Source: Lachnospiraceae bacterium
Lineage (GTDB): Bacteria; Bacillota; Clostridia; Lachnospirales; Lachnospiraceae
NCBI GenBank assembly: GCA_910574805.1
Contig: CAJTCV010000001.1
Location: 124,001 to 188,000 of the forward strand
DNA: 64,000 bases
Direction: 5' to 3'
A program made the translations under genes and the position numbers. Under the pieces are notes generated by a model. That model worked only from the letters and a program-made list of their open reading frames with translations, had not been told where the DNA came from and made no database searches. Shown one piece after another: positions 1-8,983 of the stretch; position 1 is the stretch's first letter; every line of letters begins with the position of its first letter.

Positions 1-882
1 GAAACTCCGGTTCCCGCAGACATCTGCCCATAAGCTTCAGAAGCTTGTCCGCCATCCGTTCCATGCTCTTATAATCGTAGATGCCGATCCACGTACTGAC
101 CGCACGCTTTACAGAGGAATAGCGGATCAGACCATGATCCTCGATCACCTGGAGCAGACAGTCAAATGCCTCAATCCTGCCTGCATCCATAGTTTCGCAC
201 ACGGCCTGCCGCGCTCCTTCCTGAAGCCTGGCCGCCAGCAGAAAATCTCCAAGCGTCTGATACAGACTCTCATCCCTGCTCATGACAATCCCCCGGAACA
301 GCTCATGGCTGATCATAAGCGTATTGTTATCCCCCAGAAGAATCTCCTTCACCGCCTGAATCGTCTTTTCGTTTCCACGGTCAATCTGTGCCGCCAGCAT
401 CCCGGCGTAAGACCAGGTTCCGTCTCCGGCATCCTGACACACCTCCGGCGCCGCGCTTCCCGTCAGGATCTCCCACAGCTCTGTCCCGTAAAACCGGAGC
501 CTGGCATACGCCCACAGCAGACGGACGCCATCCTCCCCAAAAGGCGTATAGCTCTTTCCCCGTACGCTGCGACGGAAGATCCCGGCAGACGCCTGGAACT
601 GATTCATCTCATCCAGTGCGTAATAAAATTCTTCCTGCAGTTCCGGAAGCACACATACATCCACCAGTCTGGAGAGATGCTGCCGGTAGACCTCGCTGGG
701 CTTTCTCGCATCCCGGGCCAGCAGAAGGCTCTTGATCCAGTTACAGGCCTCCTGGTCTGCGCTCAGGAGACATCCTCTCCGATCCAGGACAGGCAGAAGC
801 TTCCTTTCTGTTCTGGACAGACCGGATGCCTTCTGCAATTTCTTTGTAAACTGCTCCATAAGCTTTGTATGTTCTGACATGC
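1..882 (-). CDS. DUF5724/DUF4132-like protein, N-terminal part (runs off left edge)
   Basis: The reading frame is open from an ATG, preceded by AAAGGAGG with good spacing, to the window edge: 294 codons without a stop. The translated protein is helical and soluble-looking, with no signal peptide or membrane segment. Stretches such as RQAVCETMDAGRIEAF and IRYSSVKRAVSTWIG resemble the HEAT-like helical region of large DUF5724/DUF4132 proteins, which usually exceed 800 residues; no biochemical role is established for them. It starts 27 nt after the cobD stop and has its own ribosome site, so it may be the last gene of the cobalamin transcript, although nothing ties it to B12 chemistry. The family name is recalled from sequence pattern only. 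Confidence 0.6.
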
Positions 883-909
883 CCCGACCTCCTTTGTGCC
901 GCCCCGTGT

Positions 910-1971
910 TCACACCACCTGTTTCAACGCTTCCGCAAGCCTTTCATTTGCCTCATGATCCTTTACCGCGACCCGGTAGCAGTCCGCCTCCAGCCCTCTG
1001 TAATTTTCACACCGCCGGATCAGAATCCCCCATGGCAGCAGACGCTCATACAGATCGCACATACCCGGCGCACGAAAGAACAGATAGTCCGCCTGTCCGT
1101 CCCACACCTGCATGCCGGCCGCTTCCAGCTCCGCCTTCAGGTACGCACGCTCTTCCTTCACCAGCCTGACTGCTCTTTGCTTATATTCCCGCTCTCCAAG
1201 CGCAGCAATCCCCGCTGCCGACGCAGGGACGCTGACCCCCCAGCACTGTCCGGCCGCTTCCATACGTACCAGAAGCTCCCGGTTACTGCTGATCCCATAT
1301 CCCAGACGGAGCCCTGGCATGGCATACATCTTCGTAAAAGACTTTAAAATAAACAGGTTCTTTGTCTCTTTTATATAAGAAATGAGGGACCGCTCCTCCT
1401 GACCGGTAAAATCCAGAAAGCATTCGTCCAGTACCAGCAGAATTCCGCACCTCACCGCTTCTCCCAGGATCCGAAGAAGCAGCTCCTGATCGATCAGAAG
1501 TCCGGTGGGATTATTGGGATTACACAGAAACATCACATCCACCGAAGAATCCATCTGCATCAGAATGTCCTGCCGTACCTCCAGGTCCCCCTGAAGCTCA
1601 TGGAACAGACGCGCTGTCCCCGTCTGCTTTAATGCCTCTTCGTACTCTGCAAAGGCAGGCGCGGTCAAAAGCGCCCTTTGAGGGCGCACCGCATAGACCA
1701 GACGGTAGATCAGATCCGCCCCCCCGTTTCCGCAGATGAACAGCTCCGCCGGCAGCCCGTACTCCGCCGCCAGTGCTCCGCGGAGCTTCCGGCACAGCGG
1801 ATCCGGATAGTGCACCGCATCCTCAAGCGCATGGATCACTGCATTTTTCACACGCTCCGGCATTCCCAGCGGATTGATATTTGCGGAAAAATCCAGGATC
1901 CCGGTTCCTCTGTATTTTTCTGCAATCGATTCCTCGTATATATTTCCACCATGTAACAATTTCATTTCCAT
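910..1971 (-). CDS. cobD: CobD: L-threonine-O-3-phosphate decarboxylase (PLP, HisC-like)
   Basis: This is a fold-type I PLP enzyme expected to make (R)-1-aminopropan-2-ol phosphate for the cobalamin nucleotide loop. Family hallmarks are visible: the N-terminal HGGN (residues 7-10) and SANINPLG (29-36) typical of CobD rather than plain HisC, NPNNPTG (151-157), DECF with Asp182 facing the PLP nitrogen, and SFTKMYAMPGLRLGYG with the Schiff-base lysine at about 214. The length of 353 aa is normal. The ATG abuts the stop codon of the upstream fusion gene, so translation is probably coupled. Histidinol-phosphate aminotransferase is the main alternative, but the operon and N-terminal motif favour CobD. 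Confidence 0.9.
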   Translation of the reverse strand: MEMKLLHGGNIYEESIAEKYRGTGILDFSANINPLGMPERVKNAVIHALEDAVHYPDPLCRKLRGALAAEYGLPAELFICGNGGADLIYRLVYAVRPQRALLTAPAFAEYEEALKQTGTARLFHELQGDLEVRQDILMQMDSSVDVMFLCNPNNPTGLLIDQELLLRILGEAVRCGILLVLDECFLDFTGQEERSLISYIKETKNLFILKSFTKMYAMPGLRLGYGISSNRELLVRMEAAGQCWGVSVPASAAGIAALGEREYKQRAVRLVKEERAYLKAELEAAGMQVWDGQADYLFFRAPGMCDLYERLLPWGILIRRCENYRGLEADCYRVAVKDHEANERLAEALKQVV

Positions 1972-4362
1972 TTATCCACGATGCTTCCGGTCATACAGAA
2001 GAACGTCCCGGATCCCTTCCGCCGTATATTCCACCGCAGACCGGTGCACCGGAATCCCGGCCGCCGCCGCCGCTTTCTCTGTCACCGGACCAATGCAGAC
2101 TGCTTTTGCCGTCATATTTCGTCCATCTGTCATGGATGCAAAAGCTCTCACCGCCGATGCACTGGCAAGTGTCACATAATCTACCTGCGGCAGGATTCGG
2201 TTCAGTTCTTCCCGTTTCCTCTCATCCACTGCCGTGCGGTAAATGGGCAGCGCCCTGTAACAAATATCCGCCGCTTCCAGTGCACGGTTCAGTTCCAAAG
2301 AAGCCTCCTCTGCCCGCAGCAGCAGAACACGATCCTCTTTTTTCAGAGTCGGGATCCATTCCTTTGAAAGATCCCGGCTGCTGTACTTTGTGGGGACAAA
2401 ATCCGCCTGAATCCCCTTCGCCGCCAGCGCACGCCTGGTACCCTCTCCGATCACCGCAAACCGCAGTCCGGCCAGACACCTGATATCTTTCCCGCAGTTC
2501 ATCAAATGGTTAAAGAAAATCTCCACTCCGTTGCTGCTGGTAAATACTGCCCAGCTGTACTGCTCCAGCCGTTCCACTGCCTCCGTCAGTCCCTCCGTAA
2601 GCATGGACTCCGTATGAATCAGGCTGAAGGAGATCACCTCCGCGCCTTCCGCCTCCAGGACGCTGCGCTGCTGCCCGGCCATTTTCTCCGTGCCGGTCAC
2701 CAGCACCCGCACCCCTGCCAGAGCGCCCTTTCCATACCATGCAATCTCATCTCTCAGAGATACCACATCTCCGATCACAGTAATCGCCGGTGTACGGATC
2801 CCTGCGCGTTCTGCCATCTCCACAATATTCTCAAGCGTACCCACTGCCACTTTCTGCCGGCTGGTAGTCCCCTCCTGGATCACTGCTGCCGGAGTGTTGT
2901 AAGCCTTCCCGTATTCCATCAGTTTTCCGGTAATGTTGGGAAGGTTCTTAAGCCCCATCAAAAAGACCAGCGTCCCTTCCTCCTTCGCCAGAAGCGCATA
3001 ATCCAGTACATTCTGTTCTTTATGCTGCCCTTCATGCCCGGTAATCACATGAAAAGAAGAAGCATGTGCCCGATGCGTCACGGGAATCCCTGCATAGGCA
3101 GGCGCCCCATAGCAGGAGGATACTCCCGGCACGATCTCATATTCGATCCTGGCTTCCCGAAGCTCCCGGGCTTCCTCTCCGCCTCTTCCGAAGATAAAAG
3201 GATCTCCGCCTTTGAGACGGACCACATGTTTGCCTTCCTTCGCCCTCCGGATCAGAAGCGCATTGGTCTCTTCCTGTTTCAAATGGTGATCGGACGCACG
3301 CTTTCCGGCGTAGACCAGCTCTGCGTCCTTTCGGGCTTCATTTAACAGAGAATCCGTGGCCAGACTATCATAGACGATCACATCCGCTTCCCGGATGCAG
3401 GACAGACAACGCTTCGTCACCAGATTCTGATCCCCGGGGCCGGCTCCCACCAGCCATACCTTTCCCCGGCAGAGCTCTGCAGCCAGTTCCCGCCCCAGCT
3501 CCTCCGCCTGATCTGTACAGAGTCCTGTGACCCTGCTGCCCTGCGTCTTTTTCACATGTCTCCCGTCCGGTGCGTACAGCACTTCCATATGAAGCGTCTC
3601 ACCTTCCAGCCAGGAAAAAGCCGCTGCCGGTGCATTGCAGCTCCCGCCGATGGCCGCCAGATACGCCCGCTCCGCATACAGCGAAACAGCCGTCTCCTGA
3701 TCGTGAATCGCCTCCAGTACCTCTCTTAGATGTCCTTCCCTGCTCTCCACCGCCAGAATCGCCTGTCCCGCCGCCGGCAGGCAAATGGAACGGTCCAGAT
3801 ATTCATAATAATATCCGCTGCCTTCTGACAGTCCCAGCCGCTCCAGCCCGGCCGCCGCCAGCACGATGGCGTCAAACTGTCCCTCTGACAGCTTCCGGAG
3901 TCTGGTCTGTACATTTCCCCGGATCATCCGGATCCGAACCAGCGGATTCACCGCTTTCATCTGGAGTTCTCTCCGAAGGCTGCTGGTCCCCACCACACTG
4001 CCGGGTTTCAGATCCCCAAGCCTGGTTCCGTCGCAGGTGACGAACACATCTGCCGCCGTCCCGCGGCTCAGCACCGCTCCGATCCCCAGCCCCTGCGGAA
4101 ATTCCATGGGCATGTCCTTGGCACTGTGCACCGCCAGATCGATCTCTCCCCCAAGCAGCGCCTCCTCCAGCTCTTTTGTAAATATCCCTTTTCCGCCGAA
4201 GGAAGTCAGGGAACGGTCCAGCAGTTCGTCCCCTCTGGTCGACATCTCCACGATTTCCACCCGGACCCCCGGAAATGCCTGTTCTATCTTCTCTCTTACC
4301 ATATCCGTCTGAACCAGCGCCAGCCTGCTCTTTCTGGTTCCGATCCGAATCACATCCTGCAT
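1972..4362 (-). CDS. hemC-cobA-hemD: HemC-CobA-HemD trifunctional fusion (hydroxymethylbilane synthase / uroporphyrinogen-III C-methyltransferase / uroporphyrinogen-III synthase)
   Basis: One 796-aa frame joins three consecutive steps from porphobilinogen to precorrin-2. Residues 1-300 are HemC: IGTRKSRLALVQ, HSAKDMP with the catalytic Asp at about 83, and GGSCNAP with the dipyrromethane-cofactor Cys at 242. Residues 301-545 are a SAM-dependent CobA/SUMT: VWLVGAGPGDQNLVT, VVRLKGGDPFIFGRGGEE and the GIPVTHR region. Residues about 550-796 are HemD: VLVTGTEK, FTSSNGVEIF and TLASASAVRAF. The ATG used here has GGGAGG 5 nt upstream; an in-frame ATG 18 codons earlier has no such site. CobA-HemD fusions are common in Firmicutes, whereas the added HemC is less usual. 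All catalytic landmarks checked are present. Confidence 0.92.
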   Translation of the reverse strand: MQDVIRIGTRKSRLALVQTDMVREKIEQAFPGVRVEIVEMSTRGDELLDRSLTSFGGKGIFTKELEEALLGGEIDLAVHSAKDMPMEFPQGLGIGAVLSRGTAADVFVTCDGTRLGDLKPGSVVGTSSLRRELQMKAVNPLVRIRMIRGNVQTRLRKLSEGQFDAIVLAAAGLERLGLSEGSGYYYEYLDRSICLPAAGQAILAVESREGHLREVLEAIHDQETAVSLYAERAYLAAIGGSCNAPAAAFSWLEGETLHMEVLYAPDGRHVKKTQGSRVTGLCTDQAEELGRELAAELCRGKVWLVGAGPGDQNLVTKRCLSCIREADVIVYDSLATDSLLNEARKDAELVYAGKRASDHHLKQEETNALLIRRAKEGKHVVRLKGGDPFIFGRGGEEARELREARIEYEIVPGVSSCYGAPAYAGIPVTHRAHASSFHVITGHEGQHKEQNVLDYALLAKEEGTLVFLMGLKNLPNITGKLMEYGKAYNTPAAVIQEGTTSRQKVAVGTLENIVEMAERAGIRTPAITVIGDVVSLRDEIAWYGKGALAGVRVLVTGTEKMAGQQRSVLEAEGAEVISFSLIHTESMLTEGLTEAVERLEQYSWAVFTSSNGVEIFFNHLMNCGKDIRCLAGLRFAVIGEGTRRALAAKGIQADFVPTKYSSRDLSKEWIPTLKKEDRVLLLRAEEASLELNRALEAADICYRALPIYRTAVDERKREELNRILPQVDYVTLASASAVRAFASMTDGRNMTAKAVCIGPVTEKAAAAAGIPVHRSAVEYTAEGIRDVLLYDRKHRG

Positions 4363-4422
4363 ACTGCCTCCCGTTTGTCTTTTTTCTGTGAAAATCCAGG
4401 CCTTCTGTAGCGGCATAACATA

Positions 4423-5154
4423 TTAAAGCGAATACCCCCTGGGGGTGATGATCCGCGCATTTTTCACATACGTCTGAGAATTGCCGATAATGACCACACT
4501 GAACATGTCAATCTGGGCATCCTTGAGCTCCGCCAGCGTCGTAATGCACGCGGCCTCGTCTTTCCGCCCCGCATTGCGCACGATTCCCACCGGCGTCTCT
4601 GCTCTCCGGTACTTCATCAGAATATCTGCCGCCTGCTCCACATATCCGGTCCGCTTTTTACTCTTCGGATTGTACAGACAGACGATCAGATCCCCCTGTC
4701 CGGCGCAGTCCACGCGCTTCATGATCAAATCAAGGGGCGTCATCAGATCACTCAGGCTGATAACCGCAAAATCATGCATGAGCGGTGCCCCCAGCACCGA
4801 AGCCGCGGCACTGGCTGCCGTTACTCCCGGCACGGTCTCGATCTCGATGTCTGCTCCCTTCTCATCCGCCACCTGATAGATGATGCCCGCCATCCCGTAG
4901 ATCCCGCTGTCTCCGCTGGATACCATGGCAACGGTCTGGTCCTTCTGCGCCTCTTCCACCGCCATCTCACAGCGCCTCACTTCCTGCATCATGGGTGTCG
5001 CAATATAGTACCTGTCCGGAAAATATTCCTTCAGTATATTCACATAAGTTGTATAGCCGGTTATCACATCCGCCTTTTTGATCACATCGATTGCCTTCGC
5101 CGTCATATGCTCATATCCGCCCGGTCCAAAGCCCACCACATATAATTTTCCCAT
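4423..5154 (-). CDS. cobJ: CobJ/CbiH: precorrin-3B / cobalt-factor III C17-methyltransferase
   Basis: This tetrapyrrole methylase performs C17 methylation and ring contraction in corrin assembly. It opens with LYVVGFGPGGYEHMT, the SAM-binding loop of the family, followed by VSSGDSGIYGMA, the TVPGVTAASAAAS loop and a C-terminal VVIIGNSQTYV, all typical of CobJ/CbiH. The length of 243 aa is that of the plain enzyme without extra domains. An AAGGAGAG site precedes the ATG. It lies 20 nt after hemA and 60 nt before the triple fusion, within one transcript. The anaerobic (CbiH) version is more likely in a clostridium, but sequence alone does not separate it from CobJ. Confidence 0.9.
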   Translation of the reverse strand: MGKLYVVGFGPGGYEHMTAKAIDVIKKADVITGYTTYVNILKEYFPDRYYIATPMMQEVRRCEMAVEEAQKDQTVAMVSSGDSGIYGMAGIIYQVADEKGADIEIETVPGVTAASAAASVLGAPLMHDFAVISLSDLMTPLDLIMKRVDCAGQGDLIVCLYNPKSKKRTGYVEQAADILMKYRRAETPVGIVRNAGRKDEAACITTLAELKDAQIDMFSVVIIGNSQTYVKNARIITPRGYSL

Positions 5155-5174
5155 TGTCTCTCCTTACTTCAAGT

Positions 5175-6353
5175 TCACTCGATCTCCATATGTTCAAAAA
5201 ACGCCCTCAACGCCTCCGGGCTGGAATTGTCCCGGATTCGGTAGAACATCTTGTCAATGGCTTTCTCAAGCCCTTTCTTTTCCGCTTCCTGAAGCATCCA
5301 TTCCTTCATCCTGCCGATCTTCGGCAGGGCCTGCTGAAATACCATCCACCGTTCAAAGTCCAGCCGGATCTCCTCCAGGATCTGATCCGCCGCCAGCGCT
5401 TCATGCCGTTTCTTCTCATTGTTAACCTTCGCCAGTTCCTGAAAATCATCCACATCATAGCGTCTGATCCCCGGAAGCCATTCCGTCTTCTCCTCAATGT
5501 CAATGGGTACCGCCAGATCCACCAGAACTCTCTGTCTGGAGGTCCGCAGACATTTCGCCAGCTTGTCATAAGTAATGGTATAATGAGGGCTGCTGGTGGC
5601 GCTGATGATCACATCCATCTCATCCATCAGTTCATATCTGTTATCATACTCCATCACATGGTATGTGACCTTATGATGCCGGTCCGCACATGCCTGCCGC
5701 ATATTTCTGGATGTGATAAAAACCTCGGCGCCCTCAATGCACTGCAGATTTTTCAGGACCACACTCCCGATCTTGCCGGAGGCCCCGATCAGCATGACCT
5801 TTTTCCCGTGCAGAGTGCCAAAGGTCTTTTCAGCCGCCTTCACAGCCATGGTTGCCATGGATACCGTCGTCCGGGACAGATCCGTCTCGGTCTTCACTTT
5901 TTTCGCCGCGGTCACCGCGTACCGGAACAGCGTATTCAGATAGACCTCACAGGTCCCGGCACATCTCGCCTGCTCATGGGCACGCTTTACCTGCCCCAGG
6001 ATCTGGTCCTCTCCCATCACCATGGAATCAAGTCCCGCCGCCACATGAAACAGATGCTTTACCGCCTTCGACCCGCTGTAAAAACGCACATAATCGCTCA
6101 TATGCTCCATCTGCGCTGCCCCGGCAAACTCCAGAAGCAGTTCCTGCATATCCGTAAAATGACTGCTCTCTGAATCCGACCAGGTATATACCTCCGTCCG
6201 GTTGCAGGTGCTGATCATCACACATTCCTGTGCAGATTTTCTCTCCAGCATCTGTTTCATCAGATCCACCTGCACATTTTCCGGAAAGGCAAAAAGCTCC
6301 CGGACTGAAAGCGGTGCATTCTGATGGCTGATACTGATCAGTGAGATTCCCAT
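5175..6353 (-). CDS. hemA: HemA: glutamyl-tRNA reductase
   Basis: The enzyme reduces glutamyl-tRNA(Glu) to glutamate-1-semialdehyde, the first committed step of C5-pathway tetrapyrrole synthesis. The catalytic motif STCNRTEVY places the nucleophile at Cys50, the usual position. The GEDQILGQVK segment, the NADPH-binding VMLIGASGKIG near residue 180 and the C-terminal helical dimerisation region follow in the expected order. The length of 392 aa is near normal. Its ATG overlaps the cobM stop by one base (TAATG), so it is translationally coupled. Its position behind a cobalamin riboswitch means precursor supply is controlled together with corrin synthesis. Confidence 0.94.
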   Translation of the reverse strand: MGISLISISHQNAPLSVRELFAFPENVQVDLMKQMLERKSAQECVMISTCNRTEVYTWSDSESSHFTDMQELLLEFAGAAQMEHMSDYVRFYSGSKAVKHLFHVAAGLDSMVMGEDQILGQVKRAHEQARCAGTCEVYLNTLFRYAVTAAKKVKTETDLSRTTVSMATMAVKAAEKTFGTLHGKKVMLIGASGKIGSVVLKNLQCIEGAEVFITSRNMRQACADRHHKVTYHVMEYDNRYELMDEMDVIISATSSPHYTITYDKLAKCLRTSRQRVLVDLAVPIDIEEKTEWLPGIRRYDVDDFQELAKVNNEKKRHEALAADQILEEIRLDFERWMVFQQALPKIGRMKEWMLQEAEKKGLEKAIDKMFYRIRDNSSPEALRAFFEHMEIE

Positions 6354-7108
6354 TACTCCGCCACTCCTTTTCGGAATTCTGTTGTAAATGTCTTATCGTA
6401 CAGCTTTGACAGCTCATATTCATTTCCAAGAAAATCGCCCACTACGGTCAGTGCAGTCTTTTTGATTCCTGCCGCTCTTACGCGCTCTGCAATGTTCGTC
6501 AGATCTCCATATACGATCTTCTGATCCTCCCAGGTTGCTTTATAGACCACTGCCGCCGGCGTCTCCGGCCGGTAAGCCTGTCTCAGAATCTGCGACATCT
6601 CTTCCAGCATGCCCACGCTCAGGAAGATGATCATCGTTGCATTGTGCTGCGCCAGATCCAGAAGCTTCTCCTTTGGCGGCATGGGCGTACGGCCTTCCAT
6701 ACGGGTCAGGATCACTGTCTGACTCACTCCCGGAAGCGTGTATTCCTTTTTCAGCACCGCTGCCGTCGCCAGAAACGAGCTGACTCCTGGTACGATTTCG
6801 TACTCGATTCCCAGCTCATCCAGCCGATCCATCTGCTCCCGATGGGCGCCGTAGATCGCCGGATCTCCGGTGTGTACTCTTGCCACTTTCAGCCCTGCCG
6901 CTTCTGCATCCTTCATTACCTGGATCACCTCATCCAGATTCATGGTGGCGCTGTTGTAGATCACCGCCCCCTCCTTTACGTCCGCCAGTACCTGCGGATT
7001 GACCAGTGAACCCGCATAGATGATCACATCCGCACGATCAATAATCTTCTTTCCCCTGATCGTCAGTAATTCCGGATCCCCCGGACCCGCTCCGATAAAT
7101 GATACCAT
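6353..7108 (-). CDS. cobM: CobM/CbiF: precorrin-4 / cobalt-precorrin-4 C11-methyltransferase
   Basis: First gene of the cobalamin operon. The start chosen (MVSFIGAGPGDPEL) has AAGGAGA six bases upstream and gives 251 aa, the normal family length; the longer open frame upstream runs into the riboswitch leader and is non-coding. Motifs are the SAM-binding GAGPGDPELLT at 6-16, YAGSLVNP, VHTGDPAIYGA and VPGVSSFLATAA, which together identify CbiF/CobM. The reaction methylates C11 of precorrin-4 or its cobalt form. Transcription is expected to depend on the cobalamin riboswitch and terminator in the leader. Confidence 0.92.
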   Translation of the reverse strand: MVSFIGAGPGDPELLTIRGKKIIDRADVIIYAGSLVNPQVLADVKEGAVIYNSATMNLDEVIQVMKDAEAAGLKVARVHTGDPAIYGAHREQMDRLDELGIEYEIVPGVSSFLATAAVLKKEYTLPGVSQTVILTRMEGRTPMPPKEKLLDLAQHNATMIIFLSVGMLEEMSQILRQAYRPETPAAVVYKATWEDQKIVYGDLTNIAERVRAAGIKKTALTVVGDFLGNEYELSKLYDKTFTTEFRKGVAE

Positions 7109-7223
7109 TTTTTGTCTCCTTTGTAGTCCTCCTCTTTGAAACCGGGAATTCCTTTCCCCGGACCGCCGTACGGCGCGACCCGTCAGCTCTTCTGACTTCT
7201 TTCCTCCGGGCGCGCCTGTGCAT

Positions 7224-7256
7224 AAAAAAGACCTGCAACACTGATTGCTGCAAGTC
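7224..7256 (-). terminator. Intrinsic terminator in the riboswitch leader (expression platform)
   Basis: On the minus strand, GACTTGCAGCAA pairs with TTGCAGGTC across a short loop, allowing G-U pairs, and is followed by CTTTTTTA. It lies between the cobalamin aptamer and cobM, about 120 nt before the cobM start, where a B12-induced transcription terminator is expected. The antiterminator partner was not worked out. Confidence 0.75.
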
Positions 7257-7392
7257 CTTCCTACAGTCAGACTTTTTTGCTGTTCACGCACATATGCCTG
7301 ATTCAGCGCCGCATAAAAACGCAGTTTTTGTCTGATATTTCTTCTCCTACTGTATTCCGGATCTGCTTTCATCGGAAGCTCGCCCTGAATCA

Positions 7393-7560
7393 GAAAGCAG
7401 GTTTCCTGACTTGCGGTTTTGAGTTATGTCCCACGCGCTATATCTTCCCTTCTCACCCTTCGGCAATGGCTTCCACAGATATCGCTTCCCCGCTTACAGT
7501 GACCGGATCGTTCAGGCTTCTCACCTGATTCCCTTTTCTGCCTGTAACCAGACAGCACTT
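7393..7560 (-). promoter_or_regulatory. Cobalamin (adenosylcobalamin-class) riboswitch aptamer
   Basis: Reading the minus strand from about 7560, the leader contains GGTTACAGGC, then GGGAATCAGGTGAGAAGCC, then GGTCACTGTAAGCGGGGAAG, the GCCATTGCCGAAGGGTGAGAAGG region in pieces, and finally the B12 box AAGTCAGGAAACCTGC at 7397-7412. These are the conserved blocks of the cobalamin riboswitch in the correct order. It sits downstream of a promoter and upstream of a terminator and cobM, so B12 should switch off the whole tetrapyrrole operon. The exact 5' edge is approximate. Confidence 0.93.
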
Positions 7561-7585
7561 TCTGATGCTTTTATTTAAGAAAAAG

Positions 7586-7614
7586 AATATCATAATTTTG
7601 GCAGTTCGTCAATT
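7586..7614 (-). promoter_or_regulatory. SigA-type promoter for the cobalamin operon
   Basis: The minus strand has TTGACG (-35, 7609-7614), a 17-nt spacer and TATTCT (-10, 7586-7591). The predicted start lies near 7579, about 20 nt ahead of the riboswitch aptamer, which is where a leader should begin. Confidence 0.7.
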
Positions 7615-7661
7615 TTCTATTAGCACATACAATAAATATTCCTGAATGTTCACCTGAAATT

Positions 7662-8297
7662 TCATTTTATAAGGTCAGCCAGTTCTTCCCTGATTCTCCC
7701 AAGCTCTTCTATAATATAGTTCATCTTCAGTGCAAGATAGTTTTCTTCAATTAAATCTGCCCAGTATTCGCAGTTTTCTGTCAGAAGGCCCGTTTCATCC
7801 CTCAGGTCTCTTACCATCTCCTTTCTTGTAAAACTTCTGGACACATAATAATCTGTCAAATAAGCCATCCGTTCCGCAATGTCTATAACCTCTTCTTCAT
7901 CATACCCCATGTATGTCATCTGTTTTAATCCATCATATTCAAAACGAACAATATTTTTTTGATAGATTGAAGATAATAAACCTTTGAGAATCATCCCGTC
8001 ATTACTTTCCAGTTCCCGAAGCAGACGGAAACTGTTATAAAACTGCAACATCCATACAGCCTTTTTGATCAGTTTATGAGCCGTCTCCTTCTGCATCCCT
8101 TCCGCCAAAAGAAATTCGTATACTTCCTCTTCCCCGCTTCTTTTCAGTTCCTGACGCAGAATATTAAAAAGACGGTTTCTCTGTTCGTCCATTTCCTCTG
8201 ATCTATCTTCTTTTTCTTCTGCAATCACTGTTTCCCAATTATCTTGCAGAGCTTGCATATTCTGTATGATTTCGGATATCTTTTTCCCATTTTGCAT
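7662..8297 (-). CDS. Uncharacterised helical protein, last gene of the nitrilase island
   Basis: I do not recognise this 211-aa protein. It is rich in Glu, Lys, Arg, Leu and Ile, appears almost wholly alpha-helical, and has no signal peptide, membrane segment or Cys/His metal site. A coiled-coil-like N-terminal part (residues 1-55) is followed by a helical core with paired Tyr and Leu. An AAGGAG site lies 7 nt before the ATG. The gene begins 59 nt inside the end of the upstream winged-helix gene in another frame, which implies tight translational coupling and a shared function. The base composition is clearly more A+T-rich than in the cobalamin genes beside it, suggesting acquisition. Confidence 0.7.
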   Translation of the reverse strand: MQNGKKISEIIQNMQALQDNWETVIAEEKEDRSEEMDEQRNRLFNILRQELKRSGEEEVYEFLLAEGMQKETAHKLIKKAVWMLQFYNSFRLLRELESNDGMILKGLLSSIYQKNIVRFEYDGLKQMTYMGYDEEEVIDIAERMAYLTDYYVSRSFTRKEMVRDLRDETGLLTENCEYWADLIEENYLALKMNYIIEELGRIREELADLIK

Positions 8298-8967
8298 ACT
8301 TATTCTCCTTTTTCAAATAGCTTTTTTCACCTTCAGCTGCTATTGTTTCCAAAAATTTTTTTTTCTCCGACACCTCCCTGCAGCTCCCTTCAATATAAAC
8401 ATCAGGCACTCTTTCCTTTTGATTTAATACACGATAAATGGCTCTGCCTGCCTTTGTAAGATTATATCTGGTGCCTTTGCTTTTTCCATATCTTTCCACA
8501 TAATTCGCATCCATCAGGCGATTCAATACATCGCTTAAATGATTGGGACGTACTCCTACATTTTCTGCAATATCTATTTGTCTTGCATCCGAATTTTTAT
8601 ACAAATAACTGACGACATCCGCCACATGCTTTTTTTTCATAAGTTCTGCAGAATGCCTTTGCACTCTTTTTGTCTCATACGACTCTTCAATTTCCATTAA
8701 AACCTTGTACGCCCCTGTAAAAATGCCACACTCATAGTCAAAGTTTTCCCTTTCCGTCCTCTCTATGGACGCAATCACTCTGCGCAGTTTACGATAATTT
8801 TTTAATATCTCGCCAAGTTTCTCCGATTCTTCCTGACTAACAGCCTGCAAAGCACTTTGTATATAAGACTGATTCAGCACATTCATTTCCCGAACATATT
8901 CTGTTACTTCTGTACAGTCTTTTGGAAGCTTTCTAATCTGACAGAGCAATGCCATTTCCTGTTTCAT
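8239..8967 (-). CDS. Winged-helix (MarR-like) DNA-binding protein with helical N-terminal domain
   Basis: The 242-aa product has a helical N-terminal region (about 1-105) of unknown role and a winged helix-turn-helix at about 112-185. In the latter, RQIDIAENVGVRPNHLSDVL forms the recognition helices, followed by RLMDANYVERYGKSKGTRYNLT, the typical beta-wing of MarR/ArsR-type regulators. A charged tail follows. The start with GGAGG 7 nt upstream was chosen; a TTG two codons earlier is poorer. It lies 16 nt after the nitrilase-like gene and overlaps the next gene by 59 nt. It may regulate its own operon or act as a sensor in an effector system. No ligand pocket is evident. Confidence 0.75.
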   Translation of the reverse strand: MKQEMALLCQIRKLPKDCTEVTEYVREMNVLNQSYIQSALQAVSQEESEKLGEILKNYRKLRRVIASIERTERENFDYECGIFTGAYKVLMEIEESYETKRVQRHSAELMKKKHVADVVSYLYKNSDARQIDIAENVGVRPNHLSDVLNRLMDANYVERYGKSKGTRYNLTKAGRAIYRVLNQKERVPDVYIEGSCREVSEKKKFLETIAAEGEKSYLKKENKYAKWEKDIRNHTEYASSAR

Positions 8968-8983
8968 CACCAAACCTCCACCG

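Noticed and set aside
134-877. Long plus-strand open frames at the left edge
   Set aside because: They are shadows of the partial minus-strand gene that has a proper start and ribosome site; their composition (Pro, Arg, His-rich) is non-coding in character.
7109-7372. N-terminal extension of cobM by 88 codons
   Set aside because: The extension is read through the riboswitch terminator and leader; the internal ATG has a strong ribosome site and gives the family length.
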